A stretch of DNA of 64,000 nt from Ureibacillus composti. Lineage in GTDB: Bacteria; Bacillota; Bacilli; Bacillales_A; Planococcaceae. Below the pieces are notes generated by a model. The model was not told where the DNA came from, ran no database searches, and saw only the letters and a list, made by a program, of their open reading frames with translations. Within the stretch, counting starts at the first letter, position 1. Every line of letters starts with the position of its first letter. Below are positions 1 through 8,554 of this stretch, one piece after another. The position numbers and the translations under genes were made by a program. Location of the stretch: positions 3,241,001-3,305,000 of the forward strand of contig JAUCEP010000002.1 of the NCBI GenBank assembly GCA_030348875.1, in the 5' to 3' direction.

Positions 1-60
1 GGATAGTTCGATTTGGTCGTCAAACTCATCCGCGTCACTAGAAATAATTCTGTTTGACAT
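1..60 (-). CDS. ruvB: Holliday junction helicase RuvB, N-terminal fragment
   Basis: The first 20 codons of a minus-strand gene run off the left edge of the window. The peptide starts MSNRIISSDADEFDDQIELS. It fits the acidic, poorly conserved N-terminal tail of RuvB, and it follows ruvA by 16 bp, as in the usual ruvAB operon. A strong ribosome binding site (GGAGGAGG) precedes the ATG. RuvB is the hexameric AAA+ motor that drives branch migration with RuvA. Identification rests mainly on position, because the ATPase core is outside the window. Confidence 0.8.
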   Translation of the reverse strand, partial: MSNRIISSDADEFDDQIELS

Positions 61-76
61 ATTGCCTCCTCCTCCA

Positions 77-697
77 TTATTTCAGTTTTAATAGTAACTG
101 TAATGCAAATTTCATATAGTCTTCTGTCGTTGAAAGATTGACTTGATCTTCTAATTGAGACTTAATTTTTGACAATTCCTTTTCAGAATAACCTAATGCT
201 GTTAACGCAAGAATAGCCTCTTCTAGTTCTTGTTTGTGTGCATTTACTCCAAATAGAGGCAATTCATCTTCGGTACTTGGTAATTCAATCGTTTCAAGAA
301 GGGATCCAAGTTTTCCTTTTAAATCTAGAATCATTTGACGGGCTGTTTTTTTTCCAACTCCCGGAAACTTCACTAGGAATGTTTCATCTTCTTGTTCTAT
401 CGCTTGGATTACTTGAGTTGGATTGCCACTTGCTAAAATTGCTAGAGCACCTTTAGGTCCGATTCCTGAAACTTGAATAAGTTTCAGGAATAAATCTCTC
501 TCATCCAAAGACTTAAATCCAAATATGTCTTGTGCATCTTCGCGAACATGCATATGTACAAAAATCTTTTGTTTTTCATTATTTATGCGGAAAGCAAAGG
601 GATTGGGTGTGAAGATCTTCCACCCAATCTCTTGTTGTTCTAAAGCGATATACGCTGGAGTTATACGTGTAACTTGTCCTATTAAATAATCATACAT
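77..697 (-). CDS. ruvA: Holliday junction branch migration protein RuvA
   Basis: RuvA is the tetrameric DNA-binding subunit that grips the four-way junction and loads RuvB. The 206-residue product begins MYDYLIGQV, an OB-fold start typical of RuvA. Two helix-hairpin-helix motifs follow (LIQVSGIGPKGA and FPGVGKKTARQM), then a flexible linker and the small C-terminal domain that contacts RuvB. An ATG seven codons upstream is possible, but GTGAGGG is well placed for the start chosen here, and the length (about 200) then matches the family. It is followed directly by ruvB. Confidence 0.96.
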   Translation of the reverse strand: MYDYLIGQVTRITPAYIALEQQEIGWKIFTPNPFAFRINNEKQKIFVHMHVREDAQDIFGFKSLDERDLFLKLIQVSGIGPKGALAILASGNPTQVIQAIEQEDETFLVKFPGVGKKTARQMILDLKGKLGSLLETIELPSTEDELPLFGVNAHKQELEEAILALTALGYSEKELSKIKSQLEDQVNLSTTEDYMKFALQLLLKLK

Positions 698-773
698 TGT
701 AAATCCCTCACATTTCACTGTTTAAGATTATATCATACTGTTCGTATATTCCCCGAACAAATTCCTTAAAGCC

Positions 774-803
774 AAAAGAAAGACCGCCTTTTAGACGGTC
801 TTT
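774..803 (-). terminator. Rho-independent terminator after the safA-APH pair
   Basis: Arms AAAGACCG and CGGTCTTT (779-786 and 796-803) enclose a 9-nt loop. Read on the minus strand the hairpin is followed by a T-rich tail. It lies just downstream of the APH-like gene and upstream of ruvA. Confidence 0.75.
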
Positions 804-871
804 ACCTTAATCATTTAAATATTATTCTATCATAAAACGGATTTTAATCCCATGATAAGAAGATTCGTATT

Positions 872-1723
872 TTAGCTCTGTAAAATTTCAATTTCACTCA
901 TTAAAGCAGGCCAATGTCTTAACGCTTTTTCTGTAAATGGCATTAAATAGTCTAAGAAGGCTTCTCGCTCAATTTCACCTAAATGTAACACAAATAACCA
1001 TTCACGTAAAAGCTCATTTGGATATTGTAAATAGTGCAATTTAGGTAAGCAGTTTTGCATTAAATACGGATTTTCTTTCATTAGTAACTTTAGATCATAA
1101 TTAATGGTAGGTAATACTCTATGCATCCAGAGGATTAATTCTTCTGAAGGATCACCAATTACTCCTAAATCAAAATCAATGAGTTTCATACTACCATCAT
1201 TAAGAACTAAAAAATTATGATGAACAACATCGCCATGTAATAACGTTACTCTTTTCTTTGCTCTGTCATTTTGTTGTTTACGCATTTGTTTTAAAACATT
1301 GTTTGCATATAAAGTAATATCGTAAAAGGCATGTTGGAGATACGGGACTAATTCTTGTTCGTTATTTAAAAATCTTTCTAATCTTGCATTCCACTTTTGA
1401 TATAAATGTTGTCGTGGAATGATATAATTGCTCTTCCAGTCTATTACGTTACCTGTATCATGTAACGATTTTAATATGTGCAAAGCATCTTTACGATGAT
1501 TGGCTTTCGAGAAGTCGGCACTTGAGCTATGTTTTTGCCATTTCTGAATTAGTAAATCTGGTTCCTTGCTTTTAATCAAAGGAATAACATATGGAAACTC
1601 GATTAATTCTAATTGTCTATGAATGAATTTTACTTTTTCTGCAGATGTTGAACTATCGTATTTTTTTATAAATAGTGTTCCTTTTGATGTTTCTTGTTTC
1701 CATATATTGTTTTTAATTTGCAT
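872..1723 (-). CDS. Spore-coat associated APH/CotS-family phosphotransferase-like protein (YsxE-like)
   Basis: A 283-residue protein of the aminoglycoside phosphotransferase/CotS superfamily, a kinase-like fold found in several spore coat proteins (CotS, YsxE, YutH). The catalytic-loop signature HGDVVHHN and the metal-binding segment LIDFDLG are visible near residues 163-185, so the active site could be intact. The ATG directly follows the safA stop (TAA ATG) with no clear ribosome binding site, which suggests translational coupling to safA. In B. subtilis the comparable gene ysxE sits next to spoVID, not safA. Substrate is unknown. A spore coat role is inferred from the neighbour. Confidence 0.75.
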   Translation of the reverse strand: MQIKNNIWKQETSKGTLFIKKYDSSTSAEKVKFIHRQLELIEFPYVIPLIKSKEPDLLIQKWQKHSSSADFSKANHRKDALHILKSLHDTGNVIDWKSNYIIPRQHLYQKWNARLERFLNNEQELVPYLQHAFYDITLYANNVLKQMRKQQNDRAKKRVTLLHGDVVHHNFLVLNDGSMKLIDFDLGVIGDPSEELILWMHRVLPTINYDLKLLMKENPYLMQNCLPKLHYLQYPNELLREWLFVLHLGEIEREAFLDYLMPFTEKALRHWPALMSEIEILQS

Positions 1724-3130
1724 TTAGTATGACCATGGATTGTAATATGGGTGTTGCGGGTATTGATGTTGATAATGGTGGCTTTGATTACATCCGCAAG
1801 GTTTCTGTGGCATTTGTGGCATCATTTGCGGCATAATTCCGTAATGGCCAGGGTATTGTTCTGATGGATATGCACCTAAACTCTCGTGTTGTTGATAATA
1901 ATAATTTGCTAACTCTGCCTCTTTCTCTGCACATTCATCATCGAGTCTACCATGGTTTACATGTTTCAAATGATCGGCATGATGATCATGATGTGTATAC
2001 ATTTCACCTAATTCACTTGCGCCGGCTACAAAACTTTGATTTGAAGATGATGGAGATGAACTCGAATCTAATAACCAATCAGGTAATTTTTCTTCAATCG
2101 GTAATGTTTCCATAGCTGGTGACACTTGCTCAGGAGACTCAAACATAGACTCATATTGAGTCTGATCAAAATATGGCATCATTTGATAAGGTTGTGCTTC
2201 ATGGCATCCACATGGTTGATGATGTTGCATGAATTGATAAGGATTCACTTCTTGGCATCCACATGGTTGGTGTTGCATGAACTGATACGGTCGCATCTCG
2301 TGACATCCACACGGTTTGTGATGATGTTGAGGCATTGGATAGTGTTCAGGGAAATGACACGGATGACATGGATGGAACGGAACATATACAACATGTGTTT
2401 CTGGCATTGGCATTGGCATTGGCATCGGCACATGCTCTGTTTTTGGTTGCTCAATATAGATCGGCTGTACTTGTGGCATTGGCATCGGCATTTGTTGCAT
2501 TGGCATGATTATTGGCTGTGGTTGTGGTTGTGGTTGTGGTTGTATAAATTGCAGATCTGTTTTTGGTGAAATATTAGTTTTTGGTGAAACATCTATCTTT
2601 GTATTTGGTGAAATATTAGTTTTCGGTGAAACATCTATTTTTGTATTTGGCGAAATATTAGTTTTTGGTGAAATATCAATTTTTGTATTTGGTGAAATAT
2701 CAATATCTGTTTTAGGCGAAAAATCAAAATCTAAATTTATATTTGGTAGTGTAAAGCTAGGTTTTGGCATAGGCGCTGGTTGTGGTGTTGGCATTGGCAT
2801 TGGCATTGGCATTGGTTGAGTCATTTTTTCTTTCGTCATTTTTTCTTTTGGAAGCATTTCTTGCATAGACTCCACCATTTGCTCCTGTGTTGGCATCGGC
2901 ATTGGCGTTGGCATCGGAGCAGGCATCGGAGCTGTTAGTTGTTCTTTCCCCATTGAACCTCTAGATGGTGTTGGTGTTGCGCCATCAGGTAAAATAATCT
3001 CCATACCCGGTACAATATAATCAGGATTTGCCAAATGGGCATTTAACCTTTTTAATTCATCAAAACCAATTCCGTATTGTTTCGCAATTTTCCAAAGTGT
3101 ATCACCTTTTTGAACAATATGAGTTCGCAC
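1724..3130 (-). CDS. safA: Spore coat morphogenetic protein SafA (LysM protein)
   Basis: SafA organises the inner coat of the spore, is recruited by SpoVID and binds cortex peptidoglycan. The product starts MRTHIVQKGDTLWKIAKQYG, a LysM domain spanning about residues 3-48. After it come Met-Pro and Gln-Pro runs, a tandem Ile-Ser-Pro-Asn-Thr-Lys repeat, and a His/Tyr/Gln-rich C-terminal half with four Cys-Gly-Cys motifs. The GTG start is preferred over an ATG two codons upstream because AGGAGG lies 6 nt before it and would abut the ATG. Length (468) exceeds the B. subtilis protein because of the repeats. The neighbouring niaR gene is divergent, as expected for this locus. Confidence 0.88.
   Translation of the reverse strand: MRTHIVQKGDTLWKIAKQYGIGFDELKRLNAHLANPDYIVPGMEIILPDGATPTPSRGSMGKEQLTAPMPAPMPTPMPMPTQEQMVESMQEMLPKEKMTKEKMTQPMPMPMPMPTPQPAPMPKPSFTLPNINLDFDFSPKTDIDISPNTKIDISPKTNISPNTKIDVSPKTNISPNTKIDVSPKTNISPKTDLQFIQPQPQPQPQPIIMPMQQMPMPMPQVQPIYIEQPKTEHVPMPMPMPMPETHVVYVPFHPCHPCHFPEHYPMPQHHHKPCGCHEMRPYQFMQHQPCGCQEVNPYQFMQHHQPCGCHEAQPYQMMPYFDQTQYESMFESPEQVSPAMETLPIEEKLPDWLLDSSSSPSSSNQSFVAGASELGEMYTHHDHHADHLKHVNHGRLDDECAEKEAELANYYYQQHESLGAYPSEQYPGHYGIMPQMMPQMPQKPCGCNQSHHYQHQYPQHPYYNPWSY
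2198..2320 (-). repeat. Cys-Gly-Cys repeat within safA
   Basis: Three consecutive copies of a roughly 17-residue unit with core PCGCHE/PCGCQE followed by PYQ(F/M)M. A fourth PCGC lies near the C-terminus (about 1786-1797). The units are imperfect at DNA level. The cysteine spacing suggests disulfide or metal cross-linking in the coat, which is inference. Confidence 0.8.
2558..2698 (-). repeat. ISPNTKID tandem repeat within safA
   Basis: Tandem units of about 14 residues alternate ISPNTKID and SPKTN, with near-identical DNA copies (TTTGGTGAAA-containing words on the plus strand). They sit between Met-Pro-rich segments and look like a spacer whose copy number could vary between strains. Confidence 0.8.
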
Positions 3131-3152
3131 AAACATCCTCCTTTTCTCGTTT

Positions 3153-3161
3153 TATAATATG
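3153..3161 (-). promoter_or_regulatory. Possible mother-cell sigma -10 element for safA
   Basis: On the minus strand CATATTATA lies 22 bp before the safA GTG. It fits the CATA-type -10 of SigE/SigK promoters, which drive safA in B. subtilis. No convincing -35 was found, so this is tentative. Confidence 0.3.
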
Positions 3162-3276
3162 TTACTCAGTTGAAAAGGACACAAAAAATAAAACGAATGT
3201 TTTCGTTCCTCGTGATAAACTATGAATGAAGGCGTATTATATATACATAGAAATGTTTCGAATGAGGGGTTTATAA

Positions 3277-3807
3277 ATGAAAAAAATGTTAGGCGAAAAT
3301 CGTAGAAATGAACTACTCAATTTACTTAGAAAAGCAAATGGTCCTCTAAAAGGAACAGAATTAGCTAAGCATACAAATGTTTCAAGACAGGTAATAGTAA
3401 ATGACATGAATTTATTAAAAGCACGTAACGAACCCATCTTGGCTACTAGTCAGGGCTATATTTATATTCAACAGGACGATTCAATTCAAACTTTTGAGCG
3501 GAAAATTGTATGCTTACATACTCCCCAACAGGCAGAAGATGAGATGATTACACTTGTTGATTGTGGAGTAACTTTAAAAAATGTGATTGTTGAACATCCA
3601 GTGTACGGTGAGATTACAGCCTCTATTATGGTATCGAATCGATTTGATGTTACTAACTTTATCGAACATATTAAAGAAACAAACGCAAGCTTACTTTCAG
3701 ATTTAACTGATGGGACTCATCTTCACGTCATATCTGCAACTTCAATTGAACAACTAGATCATGCAGAACAAATGCTACGTGAGAAAGGTTATTTAATTGA
3801 AGGTTGA
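3277..3807 (+). CDS. niaR: Niacin-responsive transcriptional repressor NiaR (HTH plus 3H domain)
   Basis: NiaR (YrxA) represses NAD biosynthesis and niacin uptake genes when nicotinic acid is available. The 176-residue protein has an N-terminal helix-turn-helix (about residues 8-60, KGTELAKHTNVSRQVIVNDM). A C-terminal 3H domain follows, with histidines in VEHPVYGEI, IEHIKET and GTHLHVIS. GAGGGG lies 7 nt before the ATG. In B. subtilis it is divergent from nifS-nadBCA. Here those genes are absent and safA is the divergent neighbour, so its targets must lie elsewhere. Confidence 0.93.
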   Translation: MKKMLGENRRNELLNLLRKANGPLKGTELAKHTNVSRQVIVNDMNLLKARNEPILATSQGYIYIQQDDSIQTFERKIVCLHTPQQAEDEMITLVDCGVTLKNVIVEHPVYGEITASIMVSNRFDVTNFIEHIKETNASLLSDLTDGTHLHVISATSIEQLDHAEQMLREKGYLIEG

Positions 3808-3882
3808 TCACTTAAATGCGTTCAAATTTTGAACATTTTGGTCTATCTCTAAAGATGGAAGTCTTCTAATTGAAAAGAAGTT

Positions 3883-3914
3883 AAAAAAACGTCCCACTTT
3901 TGGGACGTTTTTTT
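3883..3914. terminator. Bidirectional terminator between niaR and the DCC protein gene
   Basis: Arms AAAAAAACGTCCCA and TGGGACGTTTTTTT form a 14-bp stem with a 4-nt loop. It has A and T runs at both ends and lies between two convergent genes. Confidence 0.92.
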
Positions 3915-3928
3915 AGAGCCGGAACTCA

Positions 3929-4315
3929 TTACAAAAATCGCTCTAAATCATCTTTTGTTGGGATACGACATTGATTGCTTTTGTTTAGTTTATGGCGATT
4001 TTTTGCAACTAAATCATAGACAAAGTTTCGAATTGGAGTTGGAACAATGATAAATACATATAACAATTTCCAACGTCGATTAAGCTGCTTGCATATTCGC
4101 AGGACTGCACTCGATTTGGAATAAATTTTTCCACCTTCAATTAAGACAATACTATCCAATGTTTTTGGAACTCCATGCTGTTGTAACAATTTTTGCCCCT
4201 TTTCACCTTGAATAGATGCAAACTTGAATTGTTTTCTAATATCACGTTTAATAATAAACTGGACACTTCGATCACAAAAATGACATTCGCCATCAAACAA
4301 AATTATATTAACCAA
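3929..4315 (-). CDS. DCC family (DUF393) thiol-disulfide oxidoreductase-like protein
   Basis: A 128-residue protein of the DCC/DUF393 family, a thioredoxin-like fold named for its Asp-x-x-Cys-x-x-Cys motif. The motif is visible as DGECHFCDRS near residue 9. Length is normal for the family. The gene follows pheA by 10 bp on the same strand, so it is probably co-transcribed, although no functional link to phenylalanine synthesis is known. Cellular role is unknown. A redox function is inferred from the motif. Confidence 0.85.
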   Translation of the reverse strand: MVNIILFDGECHFCDRSVQFIIKRDIRKQFKFASIQGEKGQKLLQQHGVPKTLDSIVLIEGGKIYSKSSAVLRICKQLNRRWKLLYVFIIVPTPIRNFVYDLVAKNRHKLNKSNQCRIPTKDDLERFL

Positions 4316-4325
4316 ATTGCACCCC

Positions 4326-5204
4326 TCAATTTTCCGGTGTTAAGTATGTATAATATGTTCCAAGTGACTTAACTGTACATCCAAGTACCTGTAATTCTTC
4401 AACTGCACCTTTCATCATCGGTTCTTCTTCATCGGCAATTATGTCTGCAATAAAGAAATAATCCCCAAGACCCGTCTTCAAAGGACGTGATTCAATTTTA
4501 CTTAAATTTAACTTACGCCATGCGAAAACTGATAAGACTTGATGAAGAGCACCTGAAACATCGGATGGTAGCGTAATCATAAACGTCGTTTTTGGTTTTC
4601 CTTCTGATTTTTCAATCGATAAACGACCATTTTCCTTTGATACTACAAAGAATCGAGTATGATTAAAATGGAAGTCATGAATGTTTCGTTCAACAATTTC
4701 TAAATCATATTTTTCTGCTGATGACGCATTTCCTATTGCCGCAATACAAAGTTCCGGATGTTCAGCAACTAGTTTTGCTGCAGCAGAAGTTGATGAATAT
4801 TGATGGAGCGGTACTTTACTAAAACGATAATGCAAGTACTTATGACATTGAGCTAATGCATGTGGATGCGAATAAACTCCTTCTATATTACTCCAATTCA
4901 TTACTTGCGCTTTATTTACCATTAAATGCTGTTGAATTTTAGACAATACTTCCCCAACAACATATAAATCTACTTCATGATATAAATAATCAACTGTTAA
5001 CGTAACTGTCCCTTCCAATGCATTTTCAACGGGAACTACTGCTAAGTCTACTTTACCTTCAGAAACAGCTTCAATACATTCTGGAATTGTTCTATAGGGT
5101 TCTAAAATTTCATTACTATTAAATAATCCTTTTGTTGCTAAAAAGGTAAATGATGCTTCTGGCCCTAAATATGCAATACGTTTTCTTGATTGTAGTTCTG
5201 TCAC
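4326..5204 (-). CDS. pheA: Prephenate dehydratase
   Basis: Converts prephenate to phenylpyruvate in phenylalanine synthesis and is usually feedback-inhibited by phenylalanine through its ACT domain. The 292-residue product has the periplasmic-binding-like catalytic domain at residues 8-190, with GPEASFT, ENALEGTV and the family signature HTRFFVV. The ACT domain follows, with the conserved IESRPLK segment. It starts at a GTG with AGGAGG upstream. It lies 107 bp downstream of pheB, the order known from B. subtilis. Confidence 0.96.
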   Translation of the reverse strand: MTELQSRKRIAYLGPEASFTFLATKGLFNSNEILEPYRTIPECIEAVSEGKVDLAVVPVENALEGTVTLTVDYLYHEVDLYVVGEVLSKIQQHLMVNKAQVMNWSNIEGVYSHPHALAQCHKYLHYRFSKVPLHQYSSTSAAAKLVAEHPELCIAAIGNASSAEKYDLEIVERNIHDFHFNHTRFFVVSKENGRLSIEKSEGKPKTTFMITLPSDVSGALHQVLSVFAWRKLNLSKIESRPLKTGLGDYFFIADIIADEEEPMMKGAVEELQVLGCTVKSLGTYYTYLTPEN

Positions 5205-5311
5205 TTCTTTTTCCTCCTAAACTCAAGGTATTTTAATATTCTGTCTTTTTACTATAAAAAGAATTGGAACACAAAATAGTGTCCCTTACTTTAACTGAAT
5301 AATTATGTAAA

Positions 5312-5767
5312 CTATAATGCACCGGAACTAATAATTTCAGCTGATTCCACAAATTCTAATTTCTTAAATTGCTGTACTAAATCATCTAAGTCAATCGTCA
5401 TACTTGTTACATCTAGAGAAAGAGTGACATTTGCTCGCCCTTGTATCGGAATTGTTTGATGAATTGTCAATATATTGCAATGTGATTCTGAAATAATTTC
5501 TAGCAGTCTTGCCAGTGTTCCTTTCCGATCTTGCAATTGAATAAAAACTGTTAGAATTCGTTCTTGCACAATAGAGTGAAAGGGAAAAACAGCATCTCGA
5601 TATTTATAGAATGCGCTGCGTGATAAATCCACTTCCTTAACCGCGTCCCAAATTGAAGACACAGCACCACTTTGTAAAAGATGTTTTGCTTCTAAAGTTT
5701 TTTGCATAGCATCTGTCAGTACATCTTCGCGTACTAAATAATATCTTTGATTCGCGACGTTTTTCAT
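5312..5767 (-). CDS. pheB: ACT domain protein PheB (UPF0735)
   Basis: A 151-residue protein of the PheB/UPF0735 family. The N-terminal half (RYYLVREDVLTDAM, LSRSAFYKYRDAVFPF) is a small helical region. The C-terminal half is an ACT domain (residues about 70-148, RKGTLARLLEIISESHCNIL). ACT domains bind amino acids, and in Bacillus the gene accompanies pheA. The exact role is not settled: it may be a regulator, and an old report of chorismate mutase activity is not supported by any motif here. Its ATG is preceded by AGGGGG. Confidence 0.92.
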   Translation of the reverse strand: MKNVANQRYYLVREDVLTDAMQKTLEAKHLLQSGAVSSIWDAVKEVDLSRSAFYKYRDAVFPFHSIVQERILTVFIQLQDRKGTLARLLEIISESHCNILTIHQTIPIQGRANVTLSLDVTSMTIDLDDLVQQFKKLEFVESAEIISSGAL

Positions 5768-5843
5768 ACTTTACCCCCTAAATCAACTGCCATATGGAAA
5801 CTTTTATCCAGACCACCAAGCTACTTTAGGAAGAATGAAAGTA

Positions 5844-5873
5844 GATGTTGATTCTAATAAAAGATTCAACACC
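5844..5873 (-). terminator. Possible weak terminator after obg
   Basis: Imperfect inverted repeat (TGTTGATTC against GATTCAACA, one mismatch) 75 bp beyond the obg stop. The T tract that should follow is poor, so it may be only a stabilising hairpin. Confidence 0.35.
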
Positions 5874-5949
5874 TAACTTTTACATCCTTAATTTTATGTC
5901 TGAATTCTATTATGCCCAAGAATTGTTCTGGGAAAATGAGAATATAACA

Positions 5950-7239
5950 TTACTCAACAAACTCAAATTCGAATTCTAATAGTCGTACGATATCTCCATC
6001 TCGAGCACCACGTTCACGTAATGCCTCATCGACTCCCATAGCACGTAATTGACGAGCAAAACGTCTAACCCCATCTTCTCGACTAAAGTCAGTCATTTTA
6101 AATAAACGTTCAATTGTATCACCTAATAATACATATGCGCCATCATCATCGCGTGAAATTTCAAAGTCTTGACCTTTCTTCTCATGTTTATATAGAACTG
6201 TTGCATCGCTTTCTTCCTCTTCAATTTCATGAAGCTCAAATTGAGGTGTTACTTCTAGAAGGTCCGCGATTTCAAATAGCACTGGTTTTAGCCCCTGGCG
6301 TGAAATAGCTGAAACAGGAAATACCTTAACAGTATCTCCAACCTTTTCAAGGAAAATTTGTAGGTTTTCCTCAGCTTCAGGCATGTCCATCTTATTTGCT
6401 ACGACTATTTGTGGGCGCTCTGTTAGTCGTAAATTATATTGTTTTAATTCTTCATTGATTGTTACATAGTCCTCGTATGGATCTCGACCTTCCATACCTG
6501 ACATATCAATGACGTGAACAATAACTCTTGTTCGCTCAATATGGCGTAGGAATTGCATACCTAAACCAATACCTTGATGTGCACCTTCAATCAATCCAGG
6601 TAAATCAGCCATTGCGAAACTACGTCCGTCTTCTGTTTCTACCATCCCTAAATTTGGTACAATTGTAGTAAAGTGATATGCCCCAATTTTTGGTTTTGCA
6701 GAAGATACAACCGATAATAAAGTCGATTTCCCTACACTCGGAAACCCAACTAATCCGACGTCAGCTAATACTTTTAATTCTAATATAACATTTAATTCTT
6801 GTCCTGGCTCCCCTTTTTCTGCAAGTTCAGGTGCAGGGTTTGCAGGAGTAGCAAAACGTGAATTTCCACGACCGCCTCTTCCACCTCGAGCGATAATGGC
6901 TTGTTGTCCATGTTCTACTAAATCTGCAATAACAGCCCCAGTTTCTTCATTCATCACCACTGTTCCGGGTGGGACTTTTACAACTAAATCGCTAGCATTT
7001 TTACCATGCATACCTTTAGACATACCATGTTCTCCACGGATTGCCTTAAAGTGACGTTTATAACGAAAATCCATTAAGGTACGTAAACCTTCCTCAACTT
7101 CAAAAACTACATTTCCGCCATGTCCACCGTCTCCTCCAGCTGGACCACCCATTGGTACATATTTTTCGCGGCGAAAAGCAACCATACCATCTCCGCCGTC
7201 TCCGCCTTTCACATAGATCTTCACGTGATCAACAAACAT
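5950..7239 (-). CDS. obg: Essential ribosome-assembly GTPase Obg
   Basis: Obg binds the 50S subunit during late assembly and links GTP level to stress signalling and sporulation. The 429-residue protein has the glycine-rich Obg fold (1-158, with [15 protein letters not shown]). The G domain carries GFPSVGKST (P loop), [10 protein letters not shown] (G3) and NKMD (G4). A C-terminal OCT domain ends in [23 protein letters not shown] precedes the ATG. It follows spo0B by 5 bp in the classical spo0B-obg operon. Confidence 0.97.
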   Translation of the reverse strand: MFVDHVKIYVKGGDGGDGMVAFRREKYVPMGGPAGGDGGHGGNVVFEVEEGLRTLMDFRYKRHFKAIRGEHGMSKGMHGKNASDLVVKVPPGTVVMNEETGAVIADLVEHGQQAIIARGGRGGRGNSRFATPANPAPELAEKGEPGQELNVILELKVLADVGLVGFPSVGKSTLLSVVSSAKPKIGAYHFTTIVPNLGMVETEDGRSFAMADLPGLIEGAHQGIGLGMQFLRHIERTRVIVHVIDMSGMEGRDPYEDYVTINEELKQYNLRLTERPQIVVANKMDMPEAEENLQIFLEKVGDTVKVFPVSAISRQGLKPVLFEIADLLEVTPQFELHEIEEEESDATVLYKHEKKGQDFEISRDDDGAYVLLGDTIERLFKMTDFSREDGVRRFARQLRAMGVDEALRERGARDGDIVRLLEFEFEFVE

Positions 7240-7244
7240 TTAAT

Positions 7245-7772
7245 TCACTCCTGTTCAAAAGTCAATACATATTTCCAAAAATTACTTGTCTGTGCTATTG
7301 TCTCAACTGCCATTTTTTCTAATGTTGGTTGTTGAAACGATTCTATATCCCACTGTCCCTTTAATTCAAAAATTAACTGTAGGTATTCCTTGTCTGTAGA
7401 AATTTCAATCAATAAATGTTGTTCGATAAATGGATCTAAATGATCATATACATGAATAATTGTCTTTTCCAAGTAATCTGCAATTAACTCATCAACCTCT
7501 TCTTCGACTGGTGAATTCACTTTACTATTTATTTCTATCTCTATAGCAGGAAAGCGCCAACGTACTGTTTGTAACCATTCAACAGTTTTAGATAAAGCTA
7601 ATTTGTTTAGATTAGAATTCGCCTTAAATTGTTCAGATATTTGTTCAATTAATTTTTTTGATTCTTCTACACGTCCTAAATCTAAATTCATTTTAATTAG
7701 CTGAAGTTGATTCAAAAAATCATGATTGGCAAATCGTAAAACTTCACTGATTGATAGTGTTCGATTAGTCAA
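7245..7772 (-). CDS. spo0B: Sporulation initiation phosphotransferase Spo0B
   Basis: Spo0B relays phosphate from Spo0F to Spo0A in the sporulation phosphorelay. The protein is divergent but has the alpha-helical hairpin phosphoacceptor segment RFANHDFLNQLQLIKMNLDL, where His17 (this numbering) would be phosphorylated. A degenerate histidine-kinase-like C-terminal domain follows. The start is unclear. I chose the TTG preceded by GGGGTGAGG at good spacing, giving 175 residues. A GTG ten codons upstream has no ribosome binding site. Its place before obg supports the call. The upstream spacer is unusually long and repeat-filled. Confidence 0.85.
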   Translation of the reverse strand: MTNRTLSISEVLRFANHDFLNQLQLIKMNLDLGRVEESKKLIEQISEQFKANSNLNKLALSKTVEWLQTVRWRFPAIEIEINSKVNSPVEEEVDELIADYLEKTIIHVYDHLDPFIEQHLLIEISTDKEYLQLIFELKGQWDIESFQQPTLEKMAVETIAQTSNFWKYVLTFEQE

Positions 7773-7981
7773 TTCCCTCACCCCAATCCAAAATAACAAC
7801 ACAATAAATATATTGTCGAATAATCAATTTTTGCCTCCGCTAATTGTGTTCGGGTTTTGTATTGTGTTTAGGTATCAAAATACTTTAAGACAAGTAACCA
7901 CAAGAGCATCACGATTGCGAGATACTCTTATGCTAATTCTATATTCCACTCAAAATCCGTTACATCCATAGGAGGCATTAG

Positions 7982-8097
7982 GCCAACAAGATGTTGGTCA
8001 CTCAGACGTTGCCACAGAGGCTAACACGACGTTAGTCATATCGCTGATACCACAGGACGTGGCGTTTTCAGTGATAAGAGGCGTTCTTAGTCTGAGT
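7982..8097 (-). repeat. Nested stem-loop repeat element, copy A
   Basis: The segment folds as an outer stem ACTCAGAC/GTCTGAGT (8000-8007 with 8090-8097) around two hairpins: CTAAC-ACGAC-GTTAG (8021-8035) and a nested one, CGCTGA/TCAGTG around CCAC-AGGAC-GTGG (8050-8062). A third hairpin, CCAAC-AAGAT-GTTGG (7983-7997), lies outside. It aligns with copy B near 50843-50926 (27 of the first 30 bases identical), except for about 22 extra bases here. Loops are always five bases. The minus strand is given because it matches the orientation of copy C read on plus. Confidence 0.8.
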
Positions 8098-8300
8098 TCA
8101 TTTTTTTCATTCGAATATAAAACTTCTAGGTAAAGAATAAATTTGGATTTAATTTCTACCTATAATGTTGAGAGCTATTCACTGAATGAAGTTAAAATAT
8201 CCTACTTAGTATAGCAAGTTTTTCTATATTTTTCCCCAATACTCACCTTTTTAGCATGGACTACTATAAGAAAACTTCAATTATTCATAGAAATGTGAGA

Positions 8301-8507
8301 ACGCCCGCTTAGCTCCGCGACGGCAAAAACGCGACATCATGTCGCATTGCCGTCATGACTCACGTCGTGTGAGCCTCAACAACTGGCCGACAATAACGCC
8401 ACATCCAGTGGCATTGTCGGCACTAGCACGTCCTGTGCGTCGGAAGAACTGACAAAGGACGCTTTTTGTCCTTGCAGGCAGTTCTGAAGTTGTCGAGGAG
8501 CTGGCGT
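8301..8507 (+). repeat. Nested stem-loop repeat element, copy C (multibranch)
   Basis: This is the largest and best-formed copy, inverted relative to A. ACGCC/GGCGT and AGCTCC/GGAGCT (8301-8305 with 8503-8507, 8311-8316 with 8497-8502) close the structure. Inside are GACGGCA/TGCCGTC around GCGAC-ATCAT-GTCGC (8319-8354), CTCAC-GTCGT-GTGAG (8359-8373), GCCGACAAT/ATTGTCGGC around GCCAC-ATCCA-GTGGC (8386-8421), GCAC-GTCCT-GTGC (8426-8438), and AGAACTG/CAGTTCT around AAGGAC/GTCCTT (8445-8485). An additional stem, CTCAACAACT/AGTTGTCGAG (8375-8384 with 8488-8497), has one mismatch and shares base 8497 with the closing stem. No open reading frame of interest lies in it. Confidence 0.85.
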
Positions 8508-8554
8508 CCGCAACTAGACATCTAAGGAAACAACCTAAAATCGCCACAAACGCG

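Noticed and set aside
1864-2819. Plus-strand frames across safA (His/Trp/Leu-rich and Gly/Phe-rich)
   Set aside because: Antisense shadows of the low-complexity Met-Pro and Asn-Thr-Lys codons of safA.
7726-7971. An 81-codon plus-strand frame overlapping the 5' end of spo0B
   Set aside because: No ribosome binding site, overlap with spo0B and its leader, and no protein-like features.
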